The position numbers were made by a program, and so were the translations under genes. Source: Sphingobacteriales bacterium (GTDB taxonomy: Bacteria; Bacteroidota; Bacteroidia; Chitinophagales; Chitinophagaceae). Taken from it: 64,000 nucleotides of DNA. A model generated the notes under the pieces. The model did no database searches. It saw only the letters and a list, made by a program, of their open reading frames with translations, and had not been told where the DNA came from. Shown here one piece after another: positions 53,263 through 61,397 of the stretch. The stretch spans positions 1 to 64,000 of the forward strand of contig JACQDV010000020.1 of the NCBI GenBank assembly GCA_016200915.1, written 5' to 3'. Position 1 is the stretch's first letter; every line of letters starts with the position of its first letter.

Positions 53263-53727
53263 TTATCCGGCCACCTGCACATTACGGTTAAAACTTTCGT
53301 CCAGTGAAATAAAAGTTTCTGTACGTTCAATACCTTTTATTTTCTGCAGCTCATCATGCAATACATGCCGCAGTTGGTTCATATCCTTACAAACAATTTC
53401 GAGGAACATACTGTAATTACCGGTTGTATAATTCAGGCGAATGATCTCCGGTATCTTCTTTAATTCTTTTGCTACCTGGTCGTATAGTGAACTCTTTTCT
53501 AAAAAAATTCCCACAAAGGCTGTAATATCATAGCCCAATTGTTTAATATCTACATTGAGTTTAGTACCTTTAACTATACCATACTCCTGTAGCTTTTTGA
53601 TACGCACATGAATAGTACCGCCAGAAACAAATAATTGTTTACCCAGGTCAGCATACGATATCGCTGCATTTTCCATCATTGCATGAATGATCTGCAGGTC
53701 CAGTTTATCTAAATTCAATTTTGCCAT
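53263..53727 (-). CDS. Lrp/AsnC-family transcriptional regulator
   Basis: 154 residues from the ATG at 53727 (MAKLNLDKLD). The reading extended to 53871 runs into the RNA gene region and is rejected. The N-terminal HTH (DLQIIHAMMENAAISYADLGKQLFVSGGTIHVRIKKLQEYGIV) is followed by an AsnC ligand-binding RAM domain (GIFLEKSSLYDQVAKELKKIPEI, TGNYSMFLEIVC). Such proteins respond to amino acids. It is transcribed away from the tRNA-like RNA genes. Confidence 0.9.
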   Translation of the reverse strand: MAKLNLDKLDLQIIHAMMENAAISYADLGKQLFVSGGTIHVRIKKLQEYGIVKGTKLNVDIKQLGYDITAFVGIFLEKSSLYDQVAKELKKIPEIIRLNYTTGNYSMFLEIVCKDMNQLRHVLHDELQKIKGIERTETFISLDESFNRNVQVAG

Positions 53728-53839
53728 GTTTTTCCAGTTATTTTTTAGAAATAATTCAAAATAATTACCAAATATTTGGATAATTTCGATATTTACAAAA
53801 TTTTTCTTTGAAAATATCCAAAAAACGATAGAATCCCTA

Positions 53840-53847
53840 TAATTTTG
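53840..53847 (+). promoter_or_regulatory. Possible -7 promoter element for the tRNA-like RNAs
   Basis: TAATTTTG matches the Bacteroidota -7 consensus TAnnTTTG and lies 25 bp before the first tRNA-like RNA. A TTTG at 53807-53810 is too far (29 bp) to be its ideal -33 partner, so the assignment is tentative. Confidence 0.35.
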
Positions 53848-53871
53848 TCCCATCAAGTTCATTGAATACAC

Positions 53872-54042
53872 TGTGGAGTGATGAAATTTTTGGCAGACAT
53901 ACCCTCTTGTCTCGGGGGTGGGGAATACAGGATAAACATAGCATAGAGCCGCCCGGCCGCAAGGCTTGGCGACCAGGGTCGACCACTGAAACTTTGTGCT
54001 AAGGCTAACTGCCCCGTGGAGGTTCGAGTCCTCCCTCTACAG
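53872..54042 (+). ncRNA. tRNA-Leu-like RNA with a giant structured variable arm (copy 1)
   Basis: 171 nt. Acceptor TGTGGAG (53872-53878) pairs with CTCTACA (54035-54041), with G54042 as discriminator. D arm: ATG/CAT with a Leu-like GGCAGA loop. Anticodon arm: CCCTC-TTGTCTC-GGGGG (53902-53918), which would place GTC at 34-36. T arm: GGAGG-TTCGAGT-CCTCC (54018-54034). Instead of a 10-20 nt variable arm, GGGG (53920-53923) closes with CCCC (54012-54015) around ~88 nt. That insert contains a 10-bp stem (53939-53948/53992-54001), a GCAA-tetraloop hairpin and a hairpin whose 9-nt loop is GGTCGACCA. CCA is not encoded. Neither the anticodon nor the discriminator fits tRNA-Leu, so a decoding role is doubtful. 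Confidence 0.75.
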
Positions 54043-54108
54043 CTACTTATTAGTTCTTTAAGGTAATGTTCATTTGCTTATTGCAAATTGCCCATTGCCA
54101 TTTCACAC

Positions 54109-54304
54109 TGTGGGGTGATGAAATTTTTGGCAGACATACCCTCTTGTCTCGGGGGTGGGGGAAACAGGATAAACACTGCGTAACGCCGATCCCGGGACGC
54201 CGGGACCGACTGGGGTTGACCACCAGTTAGGTTGAAGGTAGCGCCTTCTACAAATTTGCGCAGCGGCTAACTGCCCCGTGGAGGTTCGAGTCCTCCCCCT
54301 ACAG
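54109..54304 (+). ncRNA. tRNA-Leu-like RNA with a giant structured variable arm (copy 2)
   Basis: 196 nt, the same frame as copy 1. Acceptor TGTGGGG (54109-54115)/CCCTACA (54297-54303), discriminator G54304. Identical D, anticodon and T arms. The inserted arm keeps ACAGGATAAACA and GGCTAACTG at its base, the 8-bp stem 54176-54183/54256-54263 and the hairpin with loop GGTTGACCA (54214-54222). It adds one extra hairpin (GAAGG/CCTTC at 54234-54248). Compared with copy 1, acceptor pair 6 and several arm pairs have changed on both sides, which is compensatory change typical of a selected RNA fold. Probably co-transcribed with copy 1 (66 bp apart). Confidence 0.75.
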
Positions 54305-54351
54305 CAGTTTTTCATGTCAGTATAACAATCTCGATCGCTTAATGAAGATGC

Positions 54352-54384
54352 TCCCCTCCCGTTCCCGGGATGGGGATTTTTTTT
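54352..54384 (+). terminator. Strong terminator of the tRNA-like RNA unit
   Basis: CCCCTCCCG pairs with CGGGA-T-GGGG (one bulge) and runs into eight T residues, 48 bp after copy 2. There is no protein gene between, so it defines an RNA-only transcription unit. Confidence 0.85.
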
Positions 54385-54542
54385 GCCGATTGTCACGAAA
54401 CAATAAAGATTTCTTAAAGTCCACTTACTTAATAGGATAATCATTATTTTCGGGTTCTATTTCAATCACCATATGAAAAATTGTTGTTGTTACAGTTTCT
54501 ATTGAAGGGATAAAACAATTTTTATTCAGTAAGATATTTATT

Positions 54543-54564
54543 GCCCTTCACAAAAATGAAGGGC
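54543..54564 (+). promoter_or_regulatory. Leader hairpin before cysE
   Basis: GCCCTTCA-CAAAAA-TGAAGGGC is a perfect 8-bp stem ending 22 bp before the cysE ATG. It could be a terminator of upstream transcription (weak T-run) or a 5' leader control element. The rest of 54385-54540 shows no gene or clear signal. Confidence 0.5.
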
Positions 54565-54586
54565 TTATTATTTAAATAACTCAATT

Positions 54587-55399
54587 ATGGAAAATTATCC
54601 GGGCTATATCCTGGCCTCACATATTCCCTCCCGCAATAAGGTAATTCAGTTTACAGAAGGATTGATGGATTATTTATTTCCTGTAGTAGAAGACCCGAAA
54701 GAATTTTTAAAAAAACACGATTCTGTTCAGCTCTATTTAAAAAAACAACTCTTTGATATACTAACGCCTGTTTCCAAACAGCATGATATTGATGTAATGG
54801 AAATTACTTCCAGTTACTTTGATTCATTAGAAGGAATAAAGGATACATTGATCAGAGATGCCAATCTTATTCTTGAGTTTGATCCTGCCGCTTATTCATT
54901 AGAAGAAGTAATTCTCTCCTATCCCGGTTTTTCTGCGATCATCGTTCACCGTTTATCGCATGAATTGTATAAGCTGAAAGTTCCGCTAATACCAAGAATG
55001 ATGAGTGAATGGGCACATAGTAAAACAGGGATTGATATCAATCCGGGAGCTACTATTGATTCTCCTTTCTTTATTGATCATGGAACAGGTGTGGTAATTG
55101 GAGAAACAACGGTGATTGGTAAGAATGTAAAAATATATCAGGGTGTTACATTGGGTGCATTAGCTGTAAAAAAAGAAGATGCACAATCCAAACGCCATCC
55201 AACCATTGAAGATAATGTGGTGATCTATGCAGGAAGTACCATATTGGGCGGCAATACGGTGATTGGACACGATAGTATAATTGGAGGTAATACCTGGATC
55301 ACCGAAAGTATTTTGCCATTTAGTATTGTATATCATAAAGATCAAACCACCGTAAAGGATCGTAAAGATTTTAATGAACCCATCAATTTTATTATTTAA
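54587..55399 (+). CDS. cysE: Serine O-acetyltransferase
   Basis: A 270-residue enzyme that acetylates serine, the first step of cysteine synthesis. The N-terminal helical domain (FDPAAYSLEEVILSYPGFSAIIVHRLSHELY) is followed by a left-handed beta-helix of hexapeptide repeats (IDINPGATIDSPFFIDHGTGVVIGETTVIG onward) with the catalytic DHGTG. The C-terminal tail continues to NFII. cysK lies 16 bp downstream, and the two products usually form the cysteine synthase complex. A hairpin precedes the start. Confidence 0.93.
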   Translation: MENYPGYILASHIPSRNKVIQFTEGLMDYLFPVVEDPKEFLKKHDSVQLYLKKQLFDILTPVSKQHDIDVMEITSSYFDSLEGIKDTLIRDANLILEFDPAAYSLEEVILSYPGFSAIIVHRLSHELYKLKVPLIPRMMSEWAHSKTGIDINPGATIDSPFFIDHGTGVVIGETTVIGKNVKIYQGVTLGALAVKKEDAQSKRHPTIEDNVVIYAGSTILGGNTVIGHDSIIGGNTWITESILPFSIVYHKDQTTVKDRKDFNEPINFII

Positions 55400-55415
55400 A
55401 CAAACGCTATAAAAG

Positions 55416-56327
55416 ATGAAAGCAAATAATGTATTACAAACCATCGGTAACACGCCACATGTAAAACTCAACCGCTTGTTTCCCGGTAATGTTGAGGTAT
55501 GGACTAAAATGGAAAGAGCCAATCCCGGCGGAAGCATTAAAGACCGCATTGCACTTTCTATGATTGAAGATGCAGAACAAAAAGGTTTATTGAATAAAGA
55601 TAGTGTGATCATTGAACCAACATCCGGTAATACAGGTATTGGGTTGGCGATTGTTGCGGCAGTTAAAGGATACAAACTGATTTTGGTGATGCCCGAAAGC
55701 ATGAGCCTTGAAAGAAGAAGATTGATGAGTGTGTATGGCGCCACTTTTGAATTAACACCAAGAGAAAAAGGAATGAAAGGTGCTATTGAAAAAGCAAAAG
55801 AATTAATTGCTGCTACACCAAATTCCTGGATGCCACAGCAGTTTGATAACGAAGCCAACATTGCTGTACATATTAAAACAACTGCGGAAGAAATTGCAGC
55901 AGATTTTCCTGATGGATTAGATTATATCATCACTGGTGTAGGCACTGGCGGACATATTACCGGTGTAGGTGAAGTGTTGAAAAAGCGTTTTCCTAATTTA
56001 AAAGTATTTGCTGTTGAGCCGGAACTGTCTCCTGTTATCAGCGGTGGTAGCCCATCTCCGCATCCTATACAGGGAATTGGAGCTGGCTTTATTCCAAACA
56101 ATTTGCATACTGATGTATTGGATGGTGTAATAACCGTTAGCAAAGAGGCTGCTTTTGATTATGCACAACGCAGTGCAAAGGAAGAAGGAATTTTTGTTGG
56201 TATCAGCAGTGGTGCAGCATTAGCAGCAGTAGCTAAAAAGTTACCGGAAATACCAGCCGGAAGCAAGGTATTAACCTTTAACTACGATACCGGTGAACGT
56301 TATTTATCTATTGAAGGATTATTTTAA
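55416..56327 (+). CDS. cysK: Cysteine synthase (O-acetylserine sulfhydrylase)
   Basis: A 303-residue PLP enzyme. The PLP Lys is in [14 protein letters not shown], the substrate-binding loop is PTSGNTGIG, the phosphate cup is [13 protein letters not shown], and the [10 protein letters not shown] segment closes the site. It makes cysteine from O-acetylserine and sulfide. It sits directly after cysE. The sequence does not settle cysK against cysM, so the symbol is by role. Confidence 0.92.
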   Translation: MKANNVLQTIGNTPHVKLNRLFPGNVEVWTKMERANPGGSIKDRIALSMIEDAEQKGLLNKDSVIIEPTSGNTGIGLAIVAAVKGYKLILVMPESMSLERRRLMSVYGATFELTPREKGMKGAIEKAKELIAATPNSWMPQQFDNEANIAVHIKTTAEEIAADFPDGLDYIITGVGTGGHITGVGEVLKKRFPNLKVFAVEPELSPVISGGSPSPHPIQGIGAGFIPNNLHTDVLDGVITVSKEAAFDYAQRSAKEEGIFVGISSGAALAAVAKKLPEIPAGSKVLTFNYDTGERYLSIEGLF

Positions 56328-56337
56328 AATTTGAATT

Positions 56338-56772
56338 ATGTCAACTCAGCACAACGCAACATTAAATGGAAATAAAGTAAGGATTGTTGCTTTTATGGTG
56401 GCAGTAACAGGAATTATCTATCTTATCAGTGGTAATATTATAACCATTATAATTCTTGTTATTGATTTTGCAATTAGAGCTTTCGGTTTCAGGCAATACA
56501 GTCCGTTTCGTTTTATTGCCGGAAAAATAAACAACGGATTATTTAATGGCAGCCGTAAACCTGTTTATGCGCCACCAAAAACATTTGCTGCCAGGATAGG
56601 TTTACTATTTTCCACAGCCATATTAATTCTGCATTTAACCGGATGGTTGCTGGCTGCAGGAATTTTAGCAAGTGTACTTATTTCCTTTGCCTTGCTTGAA
56701 TCAATTGGAAATATTTGTGTTGCCTGCTACATGTACAGCTTCATGCACAAATCGGGTGTGCTGAAATCATAA
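56338..56772 (+). CDS. DUF4395 membrane protein
   Basis: A 144-residue protein with about four membrane segments. NGNKVRIVAFMVAVTGIIYLISG, DFAIRAFGFRQYSPFRFIA and the C-terminal CVACYMY (a Cys-x-x-Cys) are landmarks of DUF4395. The family often neighbours sulfur genes (rhodanese, cysteine synthase), and here it is the third gene of the cysE operon, 10 bp after cysK. It may be linked to sulfide or thiol handling at the membrane, by context only. Confidence 0.85.
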   Translation: MSTQHNATLNGNKVRIVAFMVAVTGIIYLISGNIITIIILVIDFAIRAFGFRQYSPFRFIAGKINNGLFNGSRKPVYAPPKTFAARIGLLFSTAILILHLTGWLLAAGILASVLISFALLESIGNICVACYMYSFMHKSGVLKS

Positions 56773-56795
56773 ATTCATTTAATACTATTTAGTAA

Positions 56796-56825
56796 ATCCC
56801 GGATCAGTTGATCCGGGATTTTTTT
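56796..56825 (+). terminator. Terminator of the cysE operon
   Basis: ATCCCGGATCA / TGATCCGGGAT is a perfect 11-bp stem with a GT loop, followed by seven T residues. Confidence 0.9.
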
Positions 56826-56880
56826 GATTTTATCTTTTTAATCGCTGATCATTCGTAAATACTTAGAGTTATTCATATTA

Positions 56881-57111
56881 ATTACACGGCTTACCCAATT
56901 TATTACATCACTGATAATGGTTATTACAAGAGTCGCTTTAATTATTACAGAGCCGGCAACTGTCATTACAGCATATTCTCCATTTATTACATGAAAGAAC
57001 GTTGACATTACAGGAGCTACTTTGTTTATTACATTGGTTTTTATTCCTATTACATGCCCGCCTTTGTTCATTAAATGACTTACTTAATTCATTACAGTAC
57101 TGATTTTTATC
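56881..57111. repeat. 21-bp phased array of eleven ATTACA units
   Basis: ATTACA occurs at 56881, 56902, 56923, 56944, 56965, 56986, 57007, 57028, 57049 and 57091, with ATTAAA at 57070. The spacing is exactly 21 bp each time. The 15 bases between cores are poorly conserved apart from a preceding pyrimidine pair. Since 21 is both two helical turns and seven codons, the array could be phased protein sites or a heptad-coding relic. On the minus strand one frame reads Cys-Asn every seven residues for about 8 units and then hits stops. No gene is called. The bases on either side, 56826-56880 and 57112-57214, show nothing I can assign. Confidence 0.85.
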
Positions 57112-57223
57112 ATTTGCACTGATCAGTAGCATTTTGTATAACTAAAGAAGACCTGGAGTTATTTTACAGATTTCTCATAGTGGTGTATTAATCCAATAAT
57201 TTGATTGGGAGTAAAGTGGATTA

Positions 57224-58252
57224 TTGTTAAAACATTACATTTATGGTTCAAAGTTCTTTGAATCCCATTATTATCCCTTTGGGTTAACAATGGCGGGGAT
57301 TAGTAGTAAGGCTCTTGGCATTGGTTCTCCACAAAACAAGAAGAAATACAATGGTAAGGAGGAACAAAGACAAGAGTTTAGTGATGGCAGTGGCCTTGAA
57401 TGGCTGGATTATGGTGCGAGAATGTATGATGCGCAAATAGGACGATGGGAGGTTGTCGATCTTTTGGCTGAAAAATACCGAAAATGGAGTCCATATAATT
57501 ATGCTGTTGATAATCCTTTGCGGTTTATAGACCCTGACGGCATGGGGGTGACAGGTGTGGTTATAGATGGAGCAGCAAAACAAAAAGCTTTTCAGGAATT
57601 GCAAAAATCTGTTCAAAATGAACTCAATCTAAATATGGACTCAAAAGGGAATATTACTTATACTTTAAAGGATCCTAAAGCAACATTCAGTTCTGAAGCT
57701 AAACAATTAACTACTGCTATAAATGACCCATCCGTGAAAGTTGTTGTTACTGCTACAAATAAAGTTAAAACTTCCAATGGAGGATTGTTGTTAGGTGGAG
57801 CATTTATGGGCAATAAGGTTACACCGGCTGGTGTAAGAAATACACCAAATGGTAAAGAATGTTCTGGCCCAACTGTTGTTGCAAATCAAGAAATCAATCC
57901 CAAAGTTCTTTCAAATCTTGATACTTATTTTAACCAACCAGGGGCAGCAACTTTGCATGAAGTTACCGAGGCATATCAAGGAGCAAAGTTGGCACAAACA
58001 GAAGGCTCCTCTGTTGGAGTACCAACACAAGCTGATATTAGCAATCCCAACAGTATTTATAATCGTGCACATATTTTAGCTACACCCCAACCCGGCGGCC
58101 CACGTAGCGTAGGTTATTCATTTTATGATTCTAACGGCAACACGTTGCCATCAAGTATAGGGTGGGCAAAATTTACAGCTACTGTTCAGGATGGGACGAG
58201 GCCAGCCGTCCCAATTTTATCTGTTACTAAAAGTGAGTTTGATAAACAATAG
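57224..58252 (+). CDS. Orphan RHS tip with putative metallopeptidase toxin domain
   Basis: The RHS-core end ([43 protein letters not shown]) occupies residues 1-~108. The rest, ~235 residues, is a variable C-terminal domain with HEVTEAY (His245, Glu246, Glu249) and a later His283. It suggests a zinc peptidase-like toxin of unknown family. A stop at 57212 cuts off any RHS barrel, and the only in-frame starts are a TTG (57224) or the ATG at 57290, which is shared with the inverted copy. It therefore has no export or N-terminal region. The candidate immunity gene starts 25 bp downstream. Confidence 0.78.
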   Translation: MLKHYIYGSKFFESHYYPFGLTMAGISSKALGIGSPQNKKKYNGKEEQRQEFSDGSGLEWLDYGARMYDAQIGRWEVVDLLAEKYRKWSPYNYAVDNPLRFIDPDGMGVTGVVIDGAAKQKAFQELQKSVQNELNLNMDSKGNITYTLKDPKATFSSEAKQLTTAINDPSVKVVVTATNKVKTSNGGLLLGGAFMGNKVTPAGVRNTPNGKECSGPTVVANQEINPKVLSNLDTYFNQPGAATLHEVTEAYQGAKLAQTEGSSVGVPTQADISNPNSIYNRAHILATPQPGGPRSVGYSFYDSNGNTLPSSIGWAKFTATVQDGTRPAVPILSVTKSEFDKQ

Positions 58253-58276
58253 ACCAGAAATATAATATTGATAATT

Positions 58277-58693
58277 ATGAGTAGAGTTTTAATTATAACA
58301 GGGTGCCTAATTTCTTTTATCTGTTTAAATTTATTCTGTTTAAATAATAATAAAGCAAGCTCTTTCAATGAGAATGATACTTCTTATAAAGTTTACAAGA
58401 TTGATTCTATAAACAATTTTTATTTGATCTACGCTTCTAAAAAGGGCATCCGATATAAAATTGTGTCACAAAAAAGGTCTTGTGAATCGGACAATAAGAT
58501 TCAAAAAGATGGTTACTATGGCTTTGAACTCTCTTCAATGTTGTATGATTTGGATGATATAAAGATAGCTGTTGGGGCTCCGGGAGGTTGTGTTTATGTT
58601 GATAGTATAACCAAAATATGTATAGAAGATTCAATACCTGATTTAAAATTAGCCAAGAATATCAAGGGACTATGTTTTGAAAAGAAGGAATGA
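58277..58693 (+). CDS. Candidate immunity protein of the first RHS tip
   Basis: 138 residues from the ATG at 58277. A hydrophobic N-terminus (MSRVLIITGCLISFICLNLFC) may be a signal or lipoprotein anchor. The acidic soluble part follows (DSINNFYLIYASKKGIRYKI, LYDLDDIKIAVGAPGGCVYV). No family recognised. Its position directly after the toxin domain, its small size and its lack of conservation with the other tip's neighbour are as expected of a cognate immunity gene. Confidence 0.6.
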   Translation: MSRVLIITGCLISFICLNLFCLNNNKASSFNENDTSYKVYKIDSINNFYLIYASKKGIRYKIVSQKRSCESDNKIQKDGYYGFELSSMLYDLDDIKIAVGAPGGCVYVDSITKICIEDSIPDLKLAKNIKGLCFEKKE

Positions 58694-58865
58694 AACTTCC
58701 ATTTCCTAAAACTTGAGGCATAACTTAGACAACTCTGTTCTTTTTGTAGCTTTCATTCTCAATATCCTATGCCTTGAGAACCGGCAGTAACCTTGCAAGC
58801 TGAACAACATTTTATATATTTTTCTTATTACCATGAGCCTGTGATTACTTTACTATTTGCAAATA

Positions 58866-61397
58866 TCATCTTAATAAATAAACTACTCCCTTTAAACGCC
58901 TTACTATTTTATCAATTGCCGTTTGATACTCAATCGTCCAAGCATAAATTCCTCCGGGCTGGAAAACTCCTTTAAAACGACCATCCCATCCATTTTCTAC
59001 TTTGCCACTCTCAAATACTATTTGCCCCCACCTGTTATATACAGTAAACTTATATTTAGTTGTATTTTCACCATAAGATGCTTTAAAAATATCGTTCCTA
59101 CCATCTCCGTTTGGAGTAAACATAGTAGGCACATATAATTTGCAGGCGCCTTTCCTTATTACAATATTGTCTTTAGCAATGCCACAACTATTACTTAACT
59201 GAAGCCAATAATTCCCTTCCCCAGTTACAGCAAGATGAGAGCTGTCTGCACCATTGCTCCATTGGTAAGTTAAATTGGTACCCTTTTTTATATCAGGGTC
59301 TAATTTAATGGTTGTTCCTTCACAAATACTGGTATCATTTCCTAATGAAAAAGCTGGTTTATCTAAATAGGCAACGTTTATGGTATCAGCAACACTGCAA
59401 TTCACATTGGTCACTTTTACCCAAATGATTCCAGTAGATTTTACTATTTGTGTTTGACTGATTGAATTATCCTGCCATTGATAATGCATTCCAATGTTAC
59501 CTGCATCTAACACAAGTGTGGATCCTTCACATAAAGTTGTATCATTGCCAAGACTAATAACAGGATATTTATTGAAGACAATATTGATGCTATCCCTTTT
59601 TTTACAGCCTCCGCCATTTACTTCTACCCAATAATTACCACTATTGCTTACCGTAATCGAATTATTAGTACTACCATCATTCCATAAATAATTGGCGTTA
59701 GCAATAGTGGTTGATAACACCACCTGGTCATTCTCACACTTTTTAAGATCGGGACCAAGATCAACCTGAGGAATTGCTCTGAACAATAAATTAATGCTAT
59801 CCTTGGTAATACAGCCGGTACTTGTATCCGTAAGTTCAAGCCAGTACAAACCATCTTTATTTGCAGTATAGGAAGATGATGAACTACCATCCTGCCACAG
59901 GTATTTTAAACTTTGCCCGTTTGTTTGCGGGTTGATTGTATAACTGGCACTGCCGCATAACAAACTGTCATTACCCAAGTTCAATTTTACCTGTCCTATT
60001 TTAATCGTTTTCTTAATGGTATCGTTACCGCAATTAGTATAACGAATTAATTTAACCACATGATCACCATTGGTCAAAAAATTATGTACTGGACTGTCTA
60101 ATTTTGAAAAATTATTTACTCCTGAAGACGGATCATCAAAATCCCATTTTACAGATAACTCTGATGGTGATCTGCTATATTCAAAATTCATCACATTGCC
60201 GGTGCAGTTCCTTTTAAAGTTGAACCGCTTATCTAATACCCCTCCAGGAAAGGCTGGTAGCCCATAGGTACTGCTTCCAAAAGAATTGCTGGTCCACAAG
60301 TATAATTGTGCATAACCAAACCGGCAATTAGCCCCCACACCATTGGGATTATTAATCACTGATAATGAAGAACGATTCATTTCGGCCATGTATATCTTAC
60401 CATCAGGTGCTAATTGTAATGTTCCAAAGTTCTCTACAAAGGAATTTGGCAGCTGCGTATAAATAATGGATTTAGAATTTTGCAAACCAGCTAATGTAGG
60501 TTGTGTTACATCATACTGTAATAAAAAACTAAGCTGACCGATTATGCTAAAATCAAAGTAGTCGCCGGAAACATAGAGCAATTTGGAATTGGGTGAAAAC
60601 TCAACCCCATATGGCCCAAACATAACCTGGTAAGATTCAGCCGCAGTAAATAATGTACGGGCGTTGGATAAAACACCGGTAGTATTATTAAAATCAAGCA
60701 GGTCTGCACCCAATTGTTTATGTGCAATCGCAATTAATTTACCATCCTGCGAAGCTTTCATACAGCCAATAGCCTTTGCCGGATCGTTGGGAACAACTAT
60801 TCCTAAACTGCTGGATACCGCATTTGTATTTACTCCGGCAGCATTAACTAAATATGCATAAAAGACATTTGAATTAAATCCATGTACAATAACCCAGTAA
60901 TCTTTACCATTGCAATGTTTTACCGCAGTCAATTTTTCACAAACACTATTTTGCAAACGCACATTCTTTGTTTCCACGTCACCCAGCCCGTTATTTAGTG
61001 TGGTGTTTACAATGGAATAATTAAATCCATTTGTTCCGCCAAGTTGATCAACTGTAAAAACATAATAACGTATTGGATCGCCTACTTTGGGAATGATAAT
61101 AGCAGACTGACTGCTACTATAATTGCCCAGCAATCCAGAACCATTAGGCATTACCTGGTGTTTGGCATTCCAGATGGTAGAGCCATCTGTATAAAACAAT
61201 AATTTACCTGTGCTGTCGCTTACACTGGCAACACCTTCATCTGTATTAATTTGCCCGTCGGTTAAAATCTTTGGTGAGCCGCTGGAGAAGTCCACACCGG
61301 CATTATGCCCGAAATACCAAATGTTGGCTTCTTGTTGAGCATACCCAGATATGGCAGAAATAAAAACAAGTATGAAAGTTGTATAAGTTTTAAGCAT
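58866..61397 (-). CDS. T9SS type B (CHU_C) cell-surface protein with PD40-like propeller and Ig-like repeats
   Basis: 843 residues from the ATG at 61397 (MLKTYTTFIL, signal ending SGYAQQ). The N-terminal ~400 residues look like a WD40/PD40-like propeller (NIWYFGHNAGVDFSSGSP, KLLFYTDGSTIWN, DGKIYMAEM). About four Ig-like repeats follow, each opening LG(N/P)D and closing with Y-W-x-x-x. The C-terminal ~85 residues (FTPNGDGRNDIFK ... GVVYLLR) are the gliding-motility-associated CHU_C sorting domain, so it is exported by T9SS and attached to the surface. It lies between two inverted RHS tips and is not obviously related to them. Confidence 0.88.
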   Translation of the reverse strand: MLKTYTTFILVFISAISGYAQQEANIWYFGHNAGVDFSSGSPKILTDGQINTDEGVASVSDSTGKLLFYTDGSTIWNAKHQVMPNGSGLLGNYSSSQSAIIIPKVGDPIRYYVFTVDQLGGTNGFNYSIVNTTLNNGLGDVETKNVRLQNSVCEKLTAVKHCNGKDYWVIVHGFNSNVFYAYLVNAAGVNTNAVSSSLGIVVPNDPAKAIGCMKASQDGKLIAIAHKQLGADLLDFNNTTGVLSNARTLFTAAESYQVMFGPYGVEFSPNSKLLYVSGDYFDFSIIGQLSFLLQYDVTQPTLAGLQNSKSIIYTQLPNSFVENFGTLQLAPDGKIYMAEMNRSSLSVINNPNGVGANCRFGYAQLYLWTSNSFGSSTYGLPAFPGGVLDKRFNFKRNCTGNVMNFEYSRSPSELSVKWDFDDPSSGVNNFSKLDSPVHNFLTNGDHVVKLIRYTNCGNDTIKKTIKIGQVKLNLGNDSLLCGSASYTINPQTNGQSLKYLWQDGSSSSSYTANKDGLYWLELTDTSTGCITKDSINLLFRAIPQVDLGPDLKKCENDQVVLSTTIANANYLWNDGSTNNSITVSNSGNYWVEVNGGGCKKRDSINIVFNKYPVISLGNDTTLCEGSTLVLDAGNIGMHYQWQDNSISQTQIVKSTGIIWVKVTNVNCSVADTINVAYLDKPAFSLGNDTSICEGTTIKLDPDIKKGTNLTYQWSNGADSSHLAVTGEGNYWLQLSNSCGIAKDNIVIRKGACKLYVPTMFTPNGDGRNDIFKASYGENTTKYKFTVYNRWGQIVFESGKVENGWDGRFKGVFQPGGIYAWTIEYQTAIDKIVRRLKGVVYLLR

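Noticed and set aside
53728..53871. N-terminal extension of the Lrp gene to a GTG at 53871
   Set aside because: The extra 48 residues have no family similarity and run up to the RNA gene. The ATG at 53727 gives a normal Lrp start.
53902..53918. Calling the RNA copies as ordinary tRNA-Asp (GTC)
   Set aside because: The D arm and overall plan are class II Leu-like, the variable region is about 90-115 nt, and the discriminator and acceptor lack tRNA-Asp identity. The GTC may not be used for decoding.
53924..54011. Group I intron within a tRNA gene
   Set aside because: The insertion is in the variable arm, not the anticodon loop. It is shorter than group I introns, and I see no P7/guanosine-site core. 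The anticodon arm is uninterrupted.
54103..54444. A 113-codon minus-strand ORF over the second tRNA-like RNA
   Set aside because: It is the antisense of a structured RNA and its terminator. It has biased Arg/Cys/Pro composition and no homologous look, so the RNA explains the sequence better.
56881..57111. CRISPR array
   Set aside because: The repeat core is only 6 bp, spacers would be 15 bp, and no cas genes are present.
56838..57132. Minus-strand ORFs of 77 and 64 codons across the 21-bp array
   Set aside because: They are by-products of the 21-bp phase. The Cys-Asn frame hits stops within the array and neither has a supported start.
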